Shown here piece by piece: positions 7,314 through 15,134 of a DNA stretch of 64,000 bases. The DNA is from Ardenticatenaceae bacterium (GTDB lineage Bacteria; Chloroflexota; Anaerolineae; Promineifilales; Promineifilaceae). The notes beneath the pieces are model-generated. The model was given only the letters and a program-made list of their open reading frames with translations, did no database searches and was not told where the DNA came from. Where the stretch lies: NCBI GenBank assembly GCA_011525915.1, contig WYBM01000056.1:1-64000 (forward strand), written 5' to 3'. How positions within the stretch are numbered: the stretch's first letter is position 1; each line of letters starts with the position of its first letter. Both the position numbers and the translations under genes were made by a program.

Positions 7314-8777
7314 ATGAACGAACAGGAAATTCAAGCGATTATTGAGCGGGTGATGCGCGAGGTGGGGCAAACACCCCCGGCCGTTCCCGCAGCACGGGTC
7401 AAGGTCCCTCCCTCCCCAGCCCCTAACGAGGGACACACCCCGGCCACCGGCCAGGATGGCCTTTTTCCTACCCTGGATGAAGCGGTGGCCGCCGCCAAAA
7501 TCGCCTTTCAGCGCCTTAACCACCTGCCGCTAGACATTCGCAAACATATGATAGCCCACATGCGCCAGGCCGGGCGTGAATATGCACAGGTGCTGGCCGA
7601 GATGGCCCACAATGAAGCCGGCATGGGGCGGGCAGAAGACAAAGTCCTCAAAAATATCCTTAATGCAGACAAAACACAAGGGCCAGAAGCCCTGGAACCA
7701 ACTGCCTGGAGCGGTGACGGCGGCCTGACACTCACCGAATGGGCGCCTTATGGCCTTATTGGGGCCCTCACACCCAGCACCAACCCCACCAGCACCGTCA
7801 TCTGCAATGCCATCGCCATGGTGTCGGCGGGGAATGCGGTGGTTTTTAATGCTCATCCCAGCACCCAGAATGCCTCCAACATGACGGTGCAGATCCTTAA
7901 CCGGGCCATTCAAAAAGCAGGCGGGCCAGCCAATTTGCTCACGGCCGTAGCCCAACCCACGTTGGAGTCGGCCACCGCCCTGATGCACCATAAAAACATA
8001 CGCTTGCTGACGGTGACCGGCGGTGCGGCCGTGGTGCGCGCCGCCATGCAAAGCGGCAAACGCGCCGTCTGTGCCGGTCCAGGCAACCCACCGGTGGTGG
8101 TAGACGAAACGGCCAACATCGAGCAGGCTGGCCGGGACATTGTCATTGGCGGTTCGTTTGATAATAATATCGTCTGTACCACGGAAAAAGAGACGTTTGC
8201 CGTCGCTGCTATCTGTGATGACTTGATCAATGTGATGACCCGCTACGGGGCCGTTAGACTTAACAGCTGGCAATTTAACCGGCTGTGGCAGGCAGTCACG
8301 GTAAAAGACCGCGGCCCTCGCAAACATGCTGACATGAATAAAGCCTTTATTGGCAAAAATGCCAGCGTGCTGCTGGCGGAAATTGGCATCTCGGCCGGAC
8401 CGGATGTAAGGCAGATTGTAGTAGAAGTAGAGGAAAATCATCCTGTGGTATGGTCAGAACAAATGATGCCTATCATGCCGGTGGTCCGTGTGGCCAATGC
8501 CGACGAAGGGATAGACCTGGCCATAGCGGCAGAACATGGGTTCAGGCATACGGCCGTGATGCACTCTAAAAATCTAGATAACCTCAGCCGGATGGCCCGG
8601 GAGATGGATTGTAGTATTTTTGTGAAAAATGGCCCTTCTCTGGCCGGGTTGGGGTACGGTGGTGAAGGATTCTGCTCGTTTACCATCGCCAGCCCAACGG
8701 GCGAAGGACTGACCGGACCACGCAGTTTCAGCCGCTTACGACGCTGTACCCTGGTAGATTCTTTCCGTATTGTATAA
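7314..8777 (+). CDS. CoA-acylating aldehyde dehydrogenase of the microcompartment (PduP/EutE-like)
   Basis: Oxidises an aldehyde to acyl-CoA with NAD+; here most likely acetaldehyde to acetyl-CoA. The 487-aa length fits PduP/EutE. Residues 2-18 (NEQEIQAIIERVMREVG) form an amphipathic encapsulation helix, followed by a Pro/Ala-rich linker to about residue 45. The ALDH core has TPSTNPTSTV, CAGPGNPPVVVD and the catalytic Cys288 in FDNNIVCTTEKE. It sits between shell genes, so it is core cargo. No phosphotransacylase (PduL) or alcohol dehydrogenase gene for CoA and NAD recycling is visible nearby; they would have to be elsewhere. Confidence 0.95.
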   Translation: MNEQEIQAIIERVMREVGQTPPAVPAARVKVPPSPAPNEGHTPATGQDGLFPTLDEAVAAAKIAFQRLNHLPLDIRKHMIAHMRQAGREYAQVLAEMAHNEAGMGRAEDKVLKNILNADKTQGPEALEPTAWSGDGGLTLTEWAPYGLIGALTPSTNPTSTVICNAIAMVSAGNAVVFNAHPSTQNASNMTVQILNRAIQKAGGPANLLTAVAQPTLESATALMHHKNIRLLTVTGGAAVVRAAMQSGKRAVCAGPGNPPVVVDETANIEQAGRDIVIGGSFDNNIVCTTEKETFAVAAICDDLINVMTRYGAVRLNSWQFNRLWQAVTVKDRGPRKHADMNKAFIGKNASVLLAEIGISAGPDVRQIVVEVEENHPVVWSEQMMPIMPVVRVANADEGIDLAIAAEHGFRHTAVMHSKNLDNLSRMAREMDCSIFVKNGPSLAGLGYGGEGFCSFTIASPTGEGLTGPRSFSRLRRCTLVDSFRIV

Positions 8778-8864
8778 AAAGCTGGCTGTCATCGTTTGTT
8801 GAATCGGGCCACATCAGGTCCGATCACCGGCACAGCCCAAACAATTAAAGTTTGTATTGGTAAC

Positions 8865-8894
8865 ATCGTCTCCTGGTGGTACACAGGAGATGAT
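8865..8894 (+). other. Intergenic hairpin after the ALDH gene
   Basis: ATCGTCTCCTG (8865-8875) pairs with CAGGAGATGAT (8884-8894) apart from one G-T position. There is no T-tract, so it is not an obvious terminator. It could be an mRNA processing or stability element dividing the operon into two expression zones. Confidence 0.45.
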
Positions 8895-8910
8895 CTCAAG
8901 TTAAGGAGTA

Positions 8911-9450
8911 ATGCGTGAGATGAGTCTTGGCGCACGTAATCTGATTAATCTGGATTTGTTCACAGATGCTTATCGGGTGACAGGCCGGGCGTTAGTGGGT
9001 ACCGGTGGCATTCACGCCGAACTGGGCAACCCTAACTCCAAGTTTTTAGAGCTGCAAGACGCCTATATTTCGCGCATACATGAGCCCGGCGTCATCGTAG
9101 CCAATTATAAACTGGCCTCCTTCCGCAAGGACAACATTAACTTTATTGTTCTTAATGATAGGCGTGACGGCATACCGGTGGGCACACAACACGGCCGTTC
9201 CGTTTTTACACGCGGCCGTCATATCCCGGCATTTCTCACGGTACCCTCCTTTGAGATTCAGGGAGAAGTCATTCACGAAGGAAAAGCAGCAGCCCGCGAA
9301 ATTCTGGTACAATCTATGGGGCGGTTCCAACTCATTTTTGCCGCTAAGGCATCCGCCTCCAGTGCGCCAGAGATTTCCTACAGTGGCGACTTAATATTGG
9401 TACAAAAAGATCGTATTGGCATTTTCTGTCTGGATTTGAGTCAAACCTGA
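8911..9450 (+). CDS. Unrecognised 179-aa protein inside the BMC operon
   Basis: I do not recognise a family. The protein is soluble, without a signal peptide, membrane segment or cysteine cluster, and has no BMC domain motif. Segments such as ELQDAYISRIHEPGVIV, INFIVLNDRRDGIPVG and SGDLILVQKDRIGIF suggest a mostly beta fold. It follows AAGGAG with only 2 nt to ATG 8911; an in-frame ATG at 8920 has better spacing and may be the true start. It is 20 nt before the receiver-ParA gene, so the two may work together, for example as adaptor and positioning ATPase. That is inference from position only. Confidence 0.65.
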   Translation: MREMSLGARNLINLDLFTDAYRVTGRALVGTGGIHAELGNPNSKFLELQDAYISRIHEPGVIVANYKLASFRKDNINFIVLNDRRDGIPVGTQHGRSVFTRGRHIPAFLTVPSFEIQGEVIHEGKAAAREILVQSMGRFQLIFAAKASASSAPEISYSGDLILVQKDRIGIFCLDLSQT

Positions 9451-9470
9451 GCAGCCGAGGAGAACTTTGA

Positions 9471-10595
9471 GTGGCCCGAATTTACGTAATTGACGACGAT
9501 GAACAACTGCTACGTATGGTCGGCCTGATGCTGGAACGTGGTGGCCATACCGTCACACTCATTAGCAACCCTGTGGATGGCCTGGAACAGGTTAAAATAG
9601 ACAAGCCAGATTTGTTGGTGCTGGATGTGATGATGCCCAACATGAGCGGGCATGATATTTCCCGCGAGATTCGTGCCAGTAAAAATCTGGAAGACATACC
9701 TATTCTGGTGCTCACCGCCCGCTCCCAGGAGATTGACCGGACCACCGCCTTGAAGAGCGGCGCCGATGATTACCTGAGCAAACCTGTTACCTCTCAGGAG
9801 TTGATTGAACGAGTGGATGGCCTGCTGGCCAAAAAAGGAGGCCAGAAGCGGCAGGAAGAAGGGGTCATCGTCACGCTGTTTGGCTTGCGTGGGGGTACCG
9901 GCCGCACGACGCTGGCCGTTAACCTGGCGGCGGCCCTGCGTCGGGTCAGCCAACAGGAAGTCTGCCTATTAGATTTTTCCCCAACCGGCAGTCAGGCCGT
10001 CATGCACATGCGTTTACAGGCCCGCTCTTCCTGGACCGATTTGCCAGCGGAGCCTCTGGATTGGCCAACGCTGAAAAACCGCCTGATCATCCACCCCTCT
10101 GGGCTGCGCGTCTTGGCGGCACCGGCAAAACCTGTACCACCCATGAGCCTGACGGAAGAAACGGCCAAGACTATCCTGGGCTTACTGCGGCACAATGTGG
10201 CCTTCACCGTGGTGGACGCGCCCAATGCCTTTACGCCTTCTTTTGTGGCTTCTCTGGCGGAAGCTGATATGTCACTTCATGTGGTATCGCCGGAAGTGGT
10301 ATCGGTGCAAACGGCCGTCCAGCTCAACCGTCTCATCGCCAAGTTAGGCATTCCGGTCAGGCGCAAATCCCATATTTTGAACCAGACCACGCCTGAGGCT
10401 CAGCTGCCGCAAACGGCCGTGGAACGTGGTCTGAACACCCGCATCGCTTTCCTGGTAGGGTATGATACCAACCAATCGCGGGCCATGTCCCAGGGCGTGC
10501 CGCTGACACTTACTTCCGCCAAAAGCCCCCTACCCACCGTTGTTAAACGTATGGCCGAAGCCATCTGGCAGCGGGTAGCCACTCAGGGAGCGTAA
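9471..10595 (+). CDS. Receiver domain fused to ParA/CpaE-like P-loop domain
   Basis: 374 aa, GTG start preceded by AGGAG. Residues 1-120 are an intact CheY receiver: acidic pair DDD at 8-10, phospho-acceptor Asp52 in LVLDVMMPNMSG, and Lys104 in LSKPV. Residues about 130-370 are a ParA/MinD-type domain like CpaE. Its deviant Walker A reads GLRGGTGRTTLAVN, with Arg at both the signature lysine and the P-loop lysine (Arg145), so ATP hydrolysis may be weak or lost. The segment FTVVDAPNAF is the Walker B region. The stop overlaps the ATG of the next BMC-T gene. ParA-type McdA proteins space carboxysomes, so a positioning or signal-gated assembly role for this shell is a reasonable inference. Confidence 0.88.
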   Translation: MARIYVIDDDEQLLRMVGLMLERGGHTVTLISNPVDGLEQVKIDKPDLLVLDVMMPNMSGHDISREIRASKNLEDIPILVLTARSQEIDRTTALKSGADDYLSKPVTSQELIERVDGLLAKKGGQKRQEEGVIVTLFGLRGGTGRTTLAVNLAAALRRVSQQEVCLLDFSPTGSQAVMHMRLQARSSWTDLPAEPLDWPTLKNRLIIHPSGLRVLAAPAKPVPPMSLTEETAKTILGLLRHNVAFTVVDAPNAFTPSFVASLAEADMSLHVVSPEVVSVQTAVQLNRLIAKLGIPVRRKSHILNQTTPEAQLPQTAVERGLNTRIAFLVGYDTNQSRAMSQGVPLTLTSAKSPLPTVVKRMAEAIWQRVATQGA

Positions 10596-11182
10596 TGGAT
10601 TTCCCCGCCCTGGCGCTGCTTGAATTTAACAGCATTGCCACCGGCATTGTTGCTGGTGACGCCATGGTGAAACGCGCTCCCATCAGCCAGATCTATGCGG
10701 GTACTGTACAGCCTGGCCATTACCTGGTATTGGTGACCGGCGACGTCGCCTCGGTGCAGGAGGCCATGCAGGCTGGCCAGGCAGCCGCACAAGCAGCCCT
10801 GCGCGACGCCATCTTTTTGCCCAACGTGCATCCTGATGTGGTGACCGCCCTGTCTGGCGAACAGCAGGTGCAAGAAACGGAGGCCTTGGGCGTGGTGGAA
10901 ACACAGACGGTAGCGTCAGCTATTCACGCCGCCGACGCCGGGGTAAAAGGCGCGGAAGTAACCCTGCTGCAACTGCGGCTGGCTGATGGGTTGGGCGGCA
11001 AGGGACTGGTTTTTTTTACCGGTCTGGTAGCCGACGTAGAAGCCGCGGTGGCTCTGGGCACGGCCGTAGCCCAACCCCACCTCGTACGCCAGGCAGTCAT
11101 CTCGCAGCTGCACGCCGAGATGTGGCCCCAGGTGAACAGGCACGGCCGTTTTGGCAGCCATTTTAGTTGGGAGCCTTCATAG
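10595..11182 (+). CDS. BMC-T trimeric shell protein (PduT / Haliangium T2-T3-like)
   Basis: A 195-aa protein with two BMC domains. The first begins ALALLEFNSIATGIVAGDAM and the second GVVETQTVASAIHAAD, followed by GKGLVFFTGLVADVEAA. The layout and spacing match PduT and the Haliangium T2/T3 trimers from memory. PduT carries an Fe-S cluster on a pore cysteine; no cysteine is present here, so this trimer should have no such cluster. It overlaps the ParA-like gene by one base (TAATG), indicating translational coupling. The two BMC-T types in this locus are quite different and would give the shell two kinds of larger pore. Confidence 0.93.
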   Translation: MDFPALALLEFNSIATGIVAGDAMVKRAPISQIYAGTVQPGHYLVLVTGDVASVQEAMQAGQAAAQAALRDAIFLPNVHPDVVTALSGEQQVQETEALGVVETQTVASAIHAADAGVKGAEVTLLQLRLADGLGGKGLVFFTGLVADVEAAVALGTAVAQPHLVRQAVISQLHAEMWPQVNRHGRFGSHFSWEPS

Positions 11183-11191
11183 GATGGTGTT

Positions 11192-11464
11192 ATGCAGTTA
11201 GCACGGGTCATTGGCACGGTAGTGGCTACCACAAAATATGAAGGGCTGACTGGTATTAAGTTCCTTATTGTGCAGCCGTTGACAAAACAGCAGCAGCCCA
11301 AAGGGGAACCGGTGGTAGCGGCCGACGCCACGGCCCAGGCCGGGCCAGATGAATTGGTCTTCATTGTTGGCAGCCGCGAGGCTGCCCAGGCGCTGCCCCA
11401 TACGTTTGTGCCCGTGGACCATGCCATCGTGGGCATTGTAGATGAGGTGGAGGCAGCTGATTAA
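11192..11464 (+). CDS. BMC-P pentameric shell protein, copy 2
   Basis: A 90-aa EutN/CcmL-family vertex protein. It begins MQLARVIGTVVATTKYEGL and ends AIVGIVDEVEAAD, both family patterns. The central segment DATAQAGPDELVFIVGS departs from the usual GAGxGE pattern of copy 1. It follows the BMC-T gene by 9 nt and its stop overlaps the start of copy 3 by one base, so the two are translationally coupled. Confidence 0.93.
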   Translation: MQLARVIGTVVATTKYEGLTGIKFLIVQPLTKQQQPKGEPVVAADATAQAGPDELVFIVGSREAAQALPHTFVPVDHAIVGIVDEVEAAD

Positions 11465-11742
11465 TGTACATTGGACGGGTATGCGGCACGGTGGTGGCCA
11501 CCATTAAACACCAGGCATTTCACGGCCGTAAACTGCTCATTGTAGACCAGCTAGACACCAATGGGCAGCCAACAGGGGCGTATGACATTTGTGTAGACGT
11601 GGTACAGGCCGGTGTTGGTGACCAAGTGCTGGTCATGGATGAAGGCAATGGCGCACGCCAGATTTTGCAGCGCAGTGTGGCACCCGTGCGCGCCGTCATC
11701 GTGGGCATTGTCGATGATGTGGCCCTAACTACTAACCACTGA
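11464..11742 (+). CDS. BMC-P pentameric shell protein, copy 3
   Basis: A 92-aa vertex protein beginning MYIGRVCGTVVATIKHQAF, with VQAGVGDQVLVMDEGNGARQ and ending AVIVGIVDDVALT. It is the last gene of the BMC locus. Three non-identical pentamers suggest either mixed vertices or differential use. Downstream lies a short repeat and then convergent minus-strand genes. Confidence 0.94.
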   Translation: MYIGRVCGTVVATIKHQAFHGRKLLIVDQLDTNGQPTGAYDICVDVVQAGVGDQVLVMDEGNGARQILQRSVAPVRAVIVGIVDDVALTTNH

Positions 11743-11772
11743 CCACTGACCACTAATCACTGACCACTGACC
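11728..11772. repeat. ACCACTGACCACTGA-type repeat at the end of the BMC operon
   Basis: Tandem ACTGACC/ACTAACC units span the BMC-P stop and the stop of the convergent peptidase gene. They belong to the same family as the other short intergenic repeats of the window and add the last codons of both proteins. Confidence 0.7.
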
Positions 11773-13622
11773 TCCCCGGCCACTGTCACGGCCGTGGTTA
11801 AATCCGGGGCACGCACGATGGTTGTCTCCCGACCTGATTGAAAGAGGCAAATCACGTCTACCGGCCCACGCCAACATTCGCCCCCATTCCCCTGCAGCTG
11901 ACTGCTGGTGTCAAACAGGGCCGCCGGGTAATTGGGGTATAACGCCGCAAACTCGGTGGCATCAGCATCAATATCCCATACCAGCCGCAAAACCATCACC
12001 AGAGCATCTTCAGCTTCGTTAGCGTACACGGCATAACGGTCGCCGCCCCAGCCGGTCACGGCCGTGTTCACCTGTCCCTCATTTAACTGCTGTCCCAGAT
12101 ATTCGCGCAGCATAAATTCACCAAAGACATCCTCATCTACCAGCCGCCAGCCGGCGCCCAACGTATCTGTCAGCGGCGGCAGCATCACCAGCTGCGGCGT
12201 GTCCCCGGCCAGATAGCGCTCTGGATGTAAGATTTGTTCGGTAGATTGGGGGACATTGGCCCAGGCGTCATCCAGGGCGGCAAAGCCACCCTGCTCGTAA
12301 AGGGTCTGGGCAAATTCCAACCCGGCCGTGTAGGGAAAAAGCAGGCTGTTGGCCAGCACAGGCGGGGCAGCATCCAGCACGGGCGTTTCCAGCTGCCCCA
12401 GGCTGGCAAACAGCTGACCGATGTCCACGTACCCTTGCAGCATATAGTGTGATTGCAATAAAACGGCCTCACCTTCCACCAAGGCTATCAATGCTGTGCT
12501 GGCGTCGGCGTCCCGATCTTCGTCATCAAGAAGGTCCAGATCAAAATATTGATCCTGCAGGGCATGCATAAATTCGTGGGCGTGGGTCAATTGCTCGTTG
12601 GCATCCAGCACCTCATCATCGCTGACAACCACAAATTCATCCGTTTCCGGGTCATAAAAGCCCGCAATTTGCTCACTGTACAGATCGCGGCTGAAAGTAT
12701 AGAGGTCAAAATCGCGCGCCAGAAAATCAAAAGCAGCATAAACAAGGGCGTCATTTTGGGCATCGGCCGCTGTGTAATCGGCCAGCAGGTCGTTCTCCAC
12801 CCGCTGCCGCAGCTCATCACTGGTGAGCAGGGTGGTGGTTACGGCCGTCTTCGGCGACAGACCACGAATGCTGGCCACATGTTCTTCGATCTCCGCACGC
12901 AGGCGGGCGTTGGCGTCTAAGCGAGCAGAGGTAGCTGCACTCTGGGTTTCTGGGGGGGAGACGTTAATGATGATGTTGGTGGGATTGCTGGCCCGGCCGT
13001 TAACGTTTACCGCCACAACCCCAATTTCCACTTCACCTGTTGCCTCCGGCGTCCATACCTCACGGGCAGTAAACAGGGTGGCGTCTGCAGGGTTATATGT
13101 TTTAAACGATTCGCCATCGATTACCAGGTTAGCCGCAGCAATACCGGCCGGATCAGACACGATAAAGACGATCTCTATCTCTTCGCCGAGGGCCACGGTC
13201 GTGTCTGCCTCTGGCGACACAATGCGTATATCTGGGGGCTGGTCGGCGGTCTGGGTTACAACGCCTTCCACAGCGGCGCGGGTGCCATTGGCTACAGCCA
13301 GGTCAATGGCCAGCGCATCTACCGTGGCTGTCAACATCTCCACCTGCTGGTCACTGGCAACCAGTTGGCCCTCTAACAGCACTTTTTCGGCCACGGCCGT
13401 GGCTAACTCATCCCCCGTGGTCAACCGTGTGGCCTCCACAGATTGAAACGCCAGGTCTAACTGCTCTCGTGTCACTTCCAGGCCAGCGACCGAGGTAGCC
13501 AGCTCATTACGCTGGGTTTGCAACATTTGTCGACCCTGAAAGAGAAAAACAAACGCGGCCCCCAATACCAGCAAGAGCATGAATAAGGCTAGAATGATTA
13601 CGGAAGAAGATGTTGATCTCAT
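11757..13622 (-). CDS. Membrane-anchored zinc metallopeptidase-like protein with Ig-like domain
   Basis: 621 aa. An N-terminal membrane anchor (residues 8-29) is followed by a coiled-coil stretch to about residue 120, then an Ig-like beta domain (DIRIVSPEADTTVALG...), and a C-terminal domain with HEFMHALQDQYFDL, a zincin HExxH motif, preceded by AGFYDPETDEFVVVSDD. A downstream EGEAVLLQ could supply the third zinc ligand. It probably acts outside the cell or in the wall, on an unknown substrate. It is 75 nt downstream of the second anchored protein on the same strand and may be co-expressed. Assignment to a particular peptidase family is uncertain. Confidence 0.75.
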   Translation of the reverse strand: MRSTSSSVIILALFMLLLVLGAAFVFLFQGRQMLQTQRNELATSVAGLEVTREQLDLAFQSVEATRLTTGDELATAVAEKVLLEGQLVASDQQVEMLTATVDALAIDLAVANGTRAAVEGVVTQTADQPPDIRIVSPEADTTVALGEEIEIVFIVSDPAGIAAANLVIDGESFKTYNPADATLFTAREVWTPEATGEVEIGVVAVNVNGRASNPTNIIINVSPPETQSAATSARLDANARLRAEIEEHVASIRGLSPKTAVTTTLLTSDELRQRVENDLLADYTAADAQNDALVYAAFDFLARDFDLYTFSRDLYSEQIAGFYDPETDEFVVVSDDEVLDANEQLTHAHEFMHALQDQYFDLDLLDDEDRDADASTALIALVEGEAVLLQSHYMLQGYVDIGQLFASLGQLETPVLDAAPPVLANSLLFPYTAGLEFAQTLYEQGGFAALDDAWANVPQSTEQILHPERYLAGDTPQLVMLPPLTDTLGAGWRLVDEDVFGEFMLREYLGQQLNEGQVNTAVTGWGGDRYAVYANEAEDALVMVLRLVWDIDADATEFAALYPNYPAALFDTSSQLQGNGGECWRGPVDVICLFQSGRETTIVRAPDLTTAVTVAGEVSGQ

Positions 13623-13697
13623 GGAATTTGTCCAAATGGATCAGATGGTTGAATGCTACACGAGGTTAGATCATGGGTCAAGCCATCGGTTAGCAGC

Positions 13698-15044
13698 TCA
13701 GCCATCCTCAGCCGGGGAGCGCACAGGCACATCACGCGGTTCACATTCAGGCATGTGGCCTTCATCGGGAACATCCACTTGAATAGACGCCGGGTCTACC
13801 CGGGCATTAAACTGCGAAATCTCTACATCTTCGTGGATGAGGCCAGCCCACACCGGCTGCGGGTTTCGTTGGCCTAAGACGTTGGTCAGCCGGATACCGC
13901 CCGTAACTACGGCGCGCGCGCCAGGCATGAGATAATAATGACCATCTATTTCCTCTAAATCTGCCAGCGTACCAACAGCCCAACGGTAAGGGTAATTGGT
14001 GATCTCGTTTTCGAAGCCAATGCCCACACGAAACACACCAGATTCGGTGAACCAGCCGAGAGTATTGTAATTCCAGTCAGAATCATACACGGTTCCGGGC
14101 GGTGGCCCGCTGGTGCGAATGGGGGTGGTGCCGTAATTTTCTACGGTAACGGTAAAGTGCAGGGTGTCACAAATGGCCACGGCCGTGGCCTGCCAACGGA
14201 CGGTATCACCCGTCGGCGGCGGGTAAATATGGGCCCGCGGCACGCCACCATACTGAATGGTCAATTCATCTTGCAAGCGTACCTTTTGCCCTTCCTGGTC
14301 TTGAGCAATGGCCACCACCGGATACGTGCCGTCTGGCGGGGGTGTGGCACCGTCATCGACGCCGCCTTCATAATCAAAGTAGTGCGGCCCGGCGGCGCCA
14401 ATGGGGTTCTCATACTCGTCTTCGGTAATGGGCAGTTCCTGGCCGTCAGGCATTAGCAAGAAGAGGCGCAAATTGGCCTCTTTGGCCAGTTCCAAAGTGA
14501 TTTTCACACGATCATCAAGGCCGTCTCGATTGGGTGTAAAAATTTTCGGGGCCATCCAGAAGCCGCGAATATCTGGCAGCTGCGGGTCGGCGTCCCTGAT
14601 TTGGAGCTGACCCTGTACCTGTTCCGTGACGTTGTGGTGGTCTGTGGCGGCTACTGTCCAGGTGTAACGGCCGTCTGGCAGCAATCGCGCCAAAATCTGT
14701 CCCTGCACCTGCTCATCAGGCAGGGTGAAACCGTCTACGATACCGCTAAAGGCCACCCGATAGGCACCCGCGCCACGGGCCTTGTTATCGCGGAAAGTAA
14801 AGCGGTCGCCATTTTCGTTTTCCAGATAAATGGAAACACGGCCGTTGCGCGACAATGCATAGTTGATATACGTGATGTCGCTCTCGCCGTCAGCATTGGG
14901 GGTGATTTCGTCCGCTTCCACGGACACCTGGCGCAGCAAGCTGTTATCTCCGCGCACCACACGCCAGCCGGCGGCTATGGCTGCCCCTACCAACAGGAAA
15001 GCGACGATGCCCACAATGATTGGTGTGCGTTTCTGCTCAAACAT
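13698..15044 (-). CDS. Membrane-anchored protein with FlgD-like Ig domains
   Basis: 448 aa. One N-terminal membrane segment (residues 10-28), then extracytoplasmic beta domains. Segments such as DEITPNADGESDITYINYALS and KIFTPNRDGLDDRVKITLEL are typical of FlgD-like or gliding-motility-type Ig repeats, in which an ornament strand is followed by an extracted structural motif. The C-terminal half contains a further beta domain (DTLHFTVTVENYGTTPIR). No catalytic motif was seen. It is adjacent to the anchored metallopeptidase and the ABC exporter on the same strand, so envelope maintenance or export is plausible. Function unknown. Confidence 0.7.
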   Translation of the reverse strand: MFEQKRTPIIVGIVAFLLVGAAIAAGWRVVRGDNSLLRQVSVEADEITPNADGESDITYINYALSRNGRVSIYLENENGDRFTFRDNKARGAGAYRVAFSGIVDGFTLPDEQVQGQILARLLPDGRYTWTVAATDHHNVTEQVQGQLQIRDADPQLPDIRGFWMAPKIFTPNRDGLDDRVKITLELAKEANLRLFLLMPDGQELPITEDEYENPIGAAGPHYFDYEGGVDDGATPPPDGTYPVVAIAQDQEGQKVRLQDELTIQYGGVPRAHIYPPPTGDTVRWQATAVAICDTLHFTVTVENYGTTPIRTSGPPPGTVYDSDWNYNTLGWFTESGVFRVGIGFENEITNYPYRWAVGTLADLEEIDGHYYLMPGARAVVTGGIRLTNVLGQRNPQPVWAGLIHEDVEISQFNARVDPASIQVDVPDEGHMPECEPRDVPVRSPAEDG

Positions 15045-15134
15045 GGGCGCAAGTGTACCAGAGGGGTACCGGCCCGGCGAGGGCGTTTAAGGTACGTTTA
15101 CCCTGCGGCAGGGGCGCAGCATGCTGCGCCCCCC

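Noticed and set aside
7530..8441. 303-aa minus-strand ORF opposite the ALDH gene
   Set aside because: Antisense shadow. The ALDH frame is conserved throughout with its catalytic Cys and encapsulation helix.
9471..10595. CpaE pilus-assembly protein of a tad locus
   Set aside because: No tad/cpa pilus genes are in the window; the gene is coupled to a BMC-T gene, so the BMC context was preferred, though the fold is CpaE-like.
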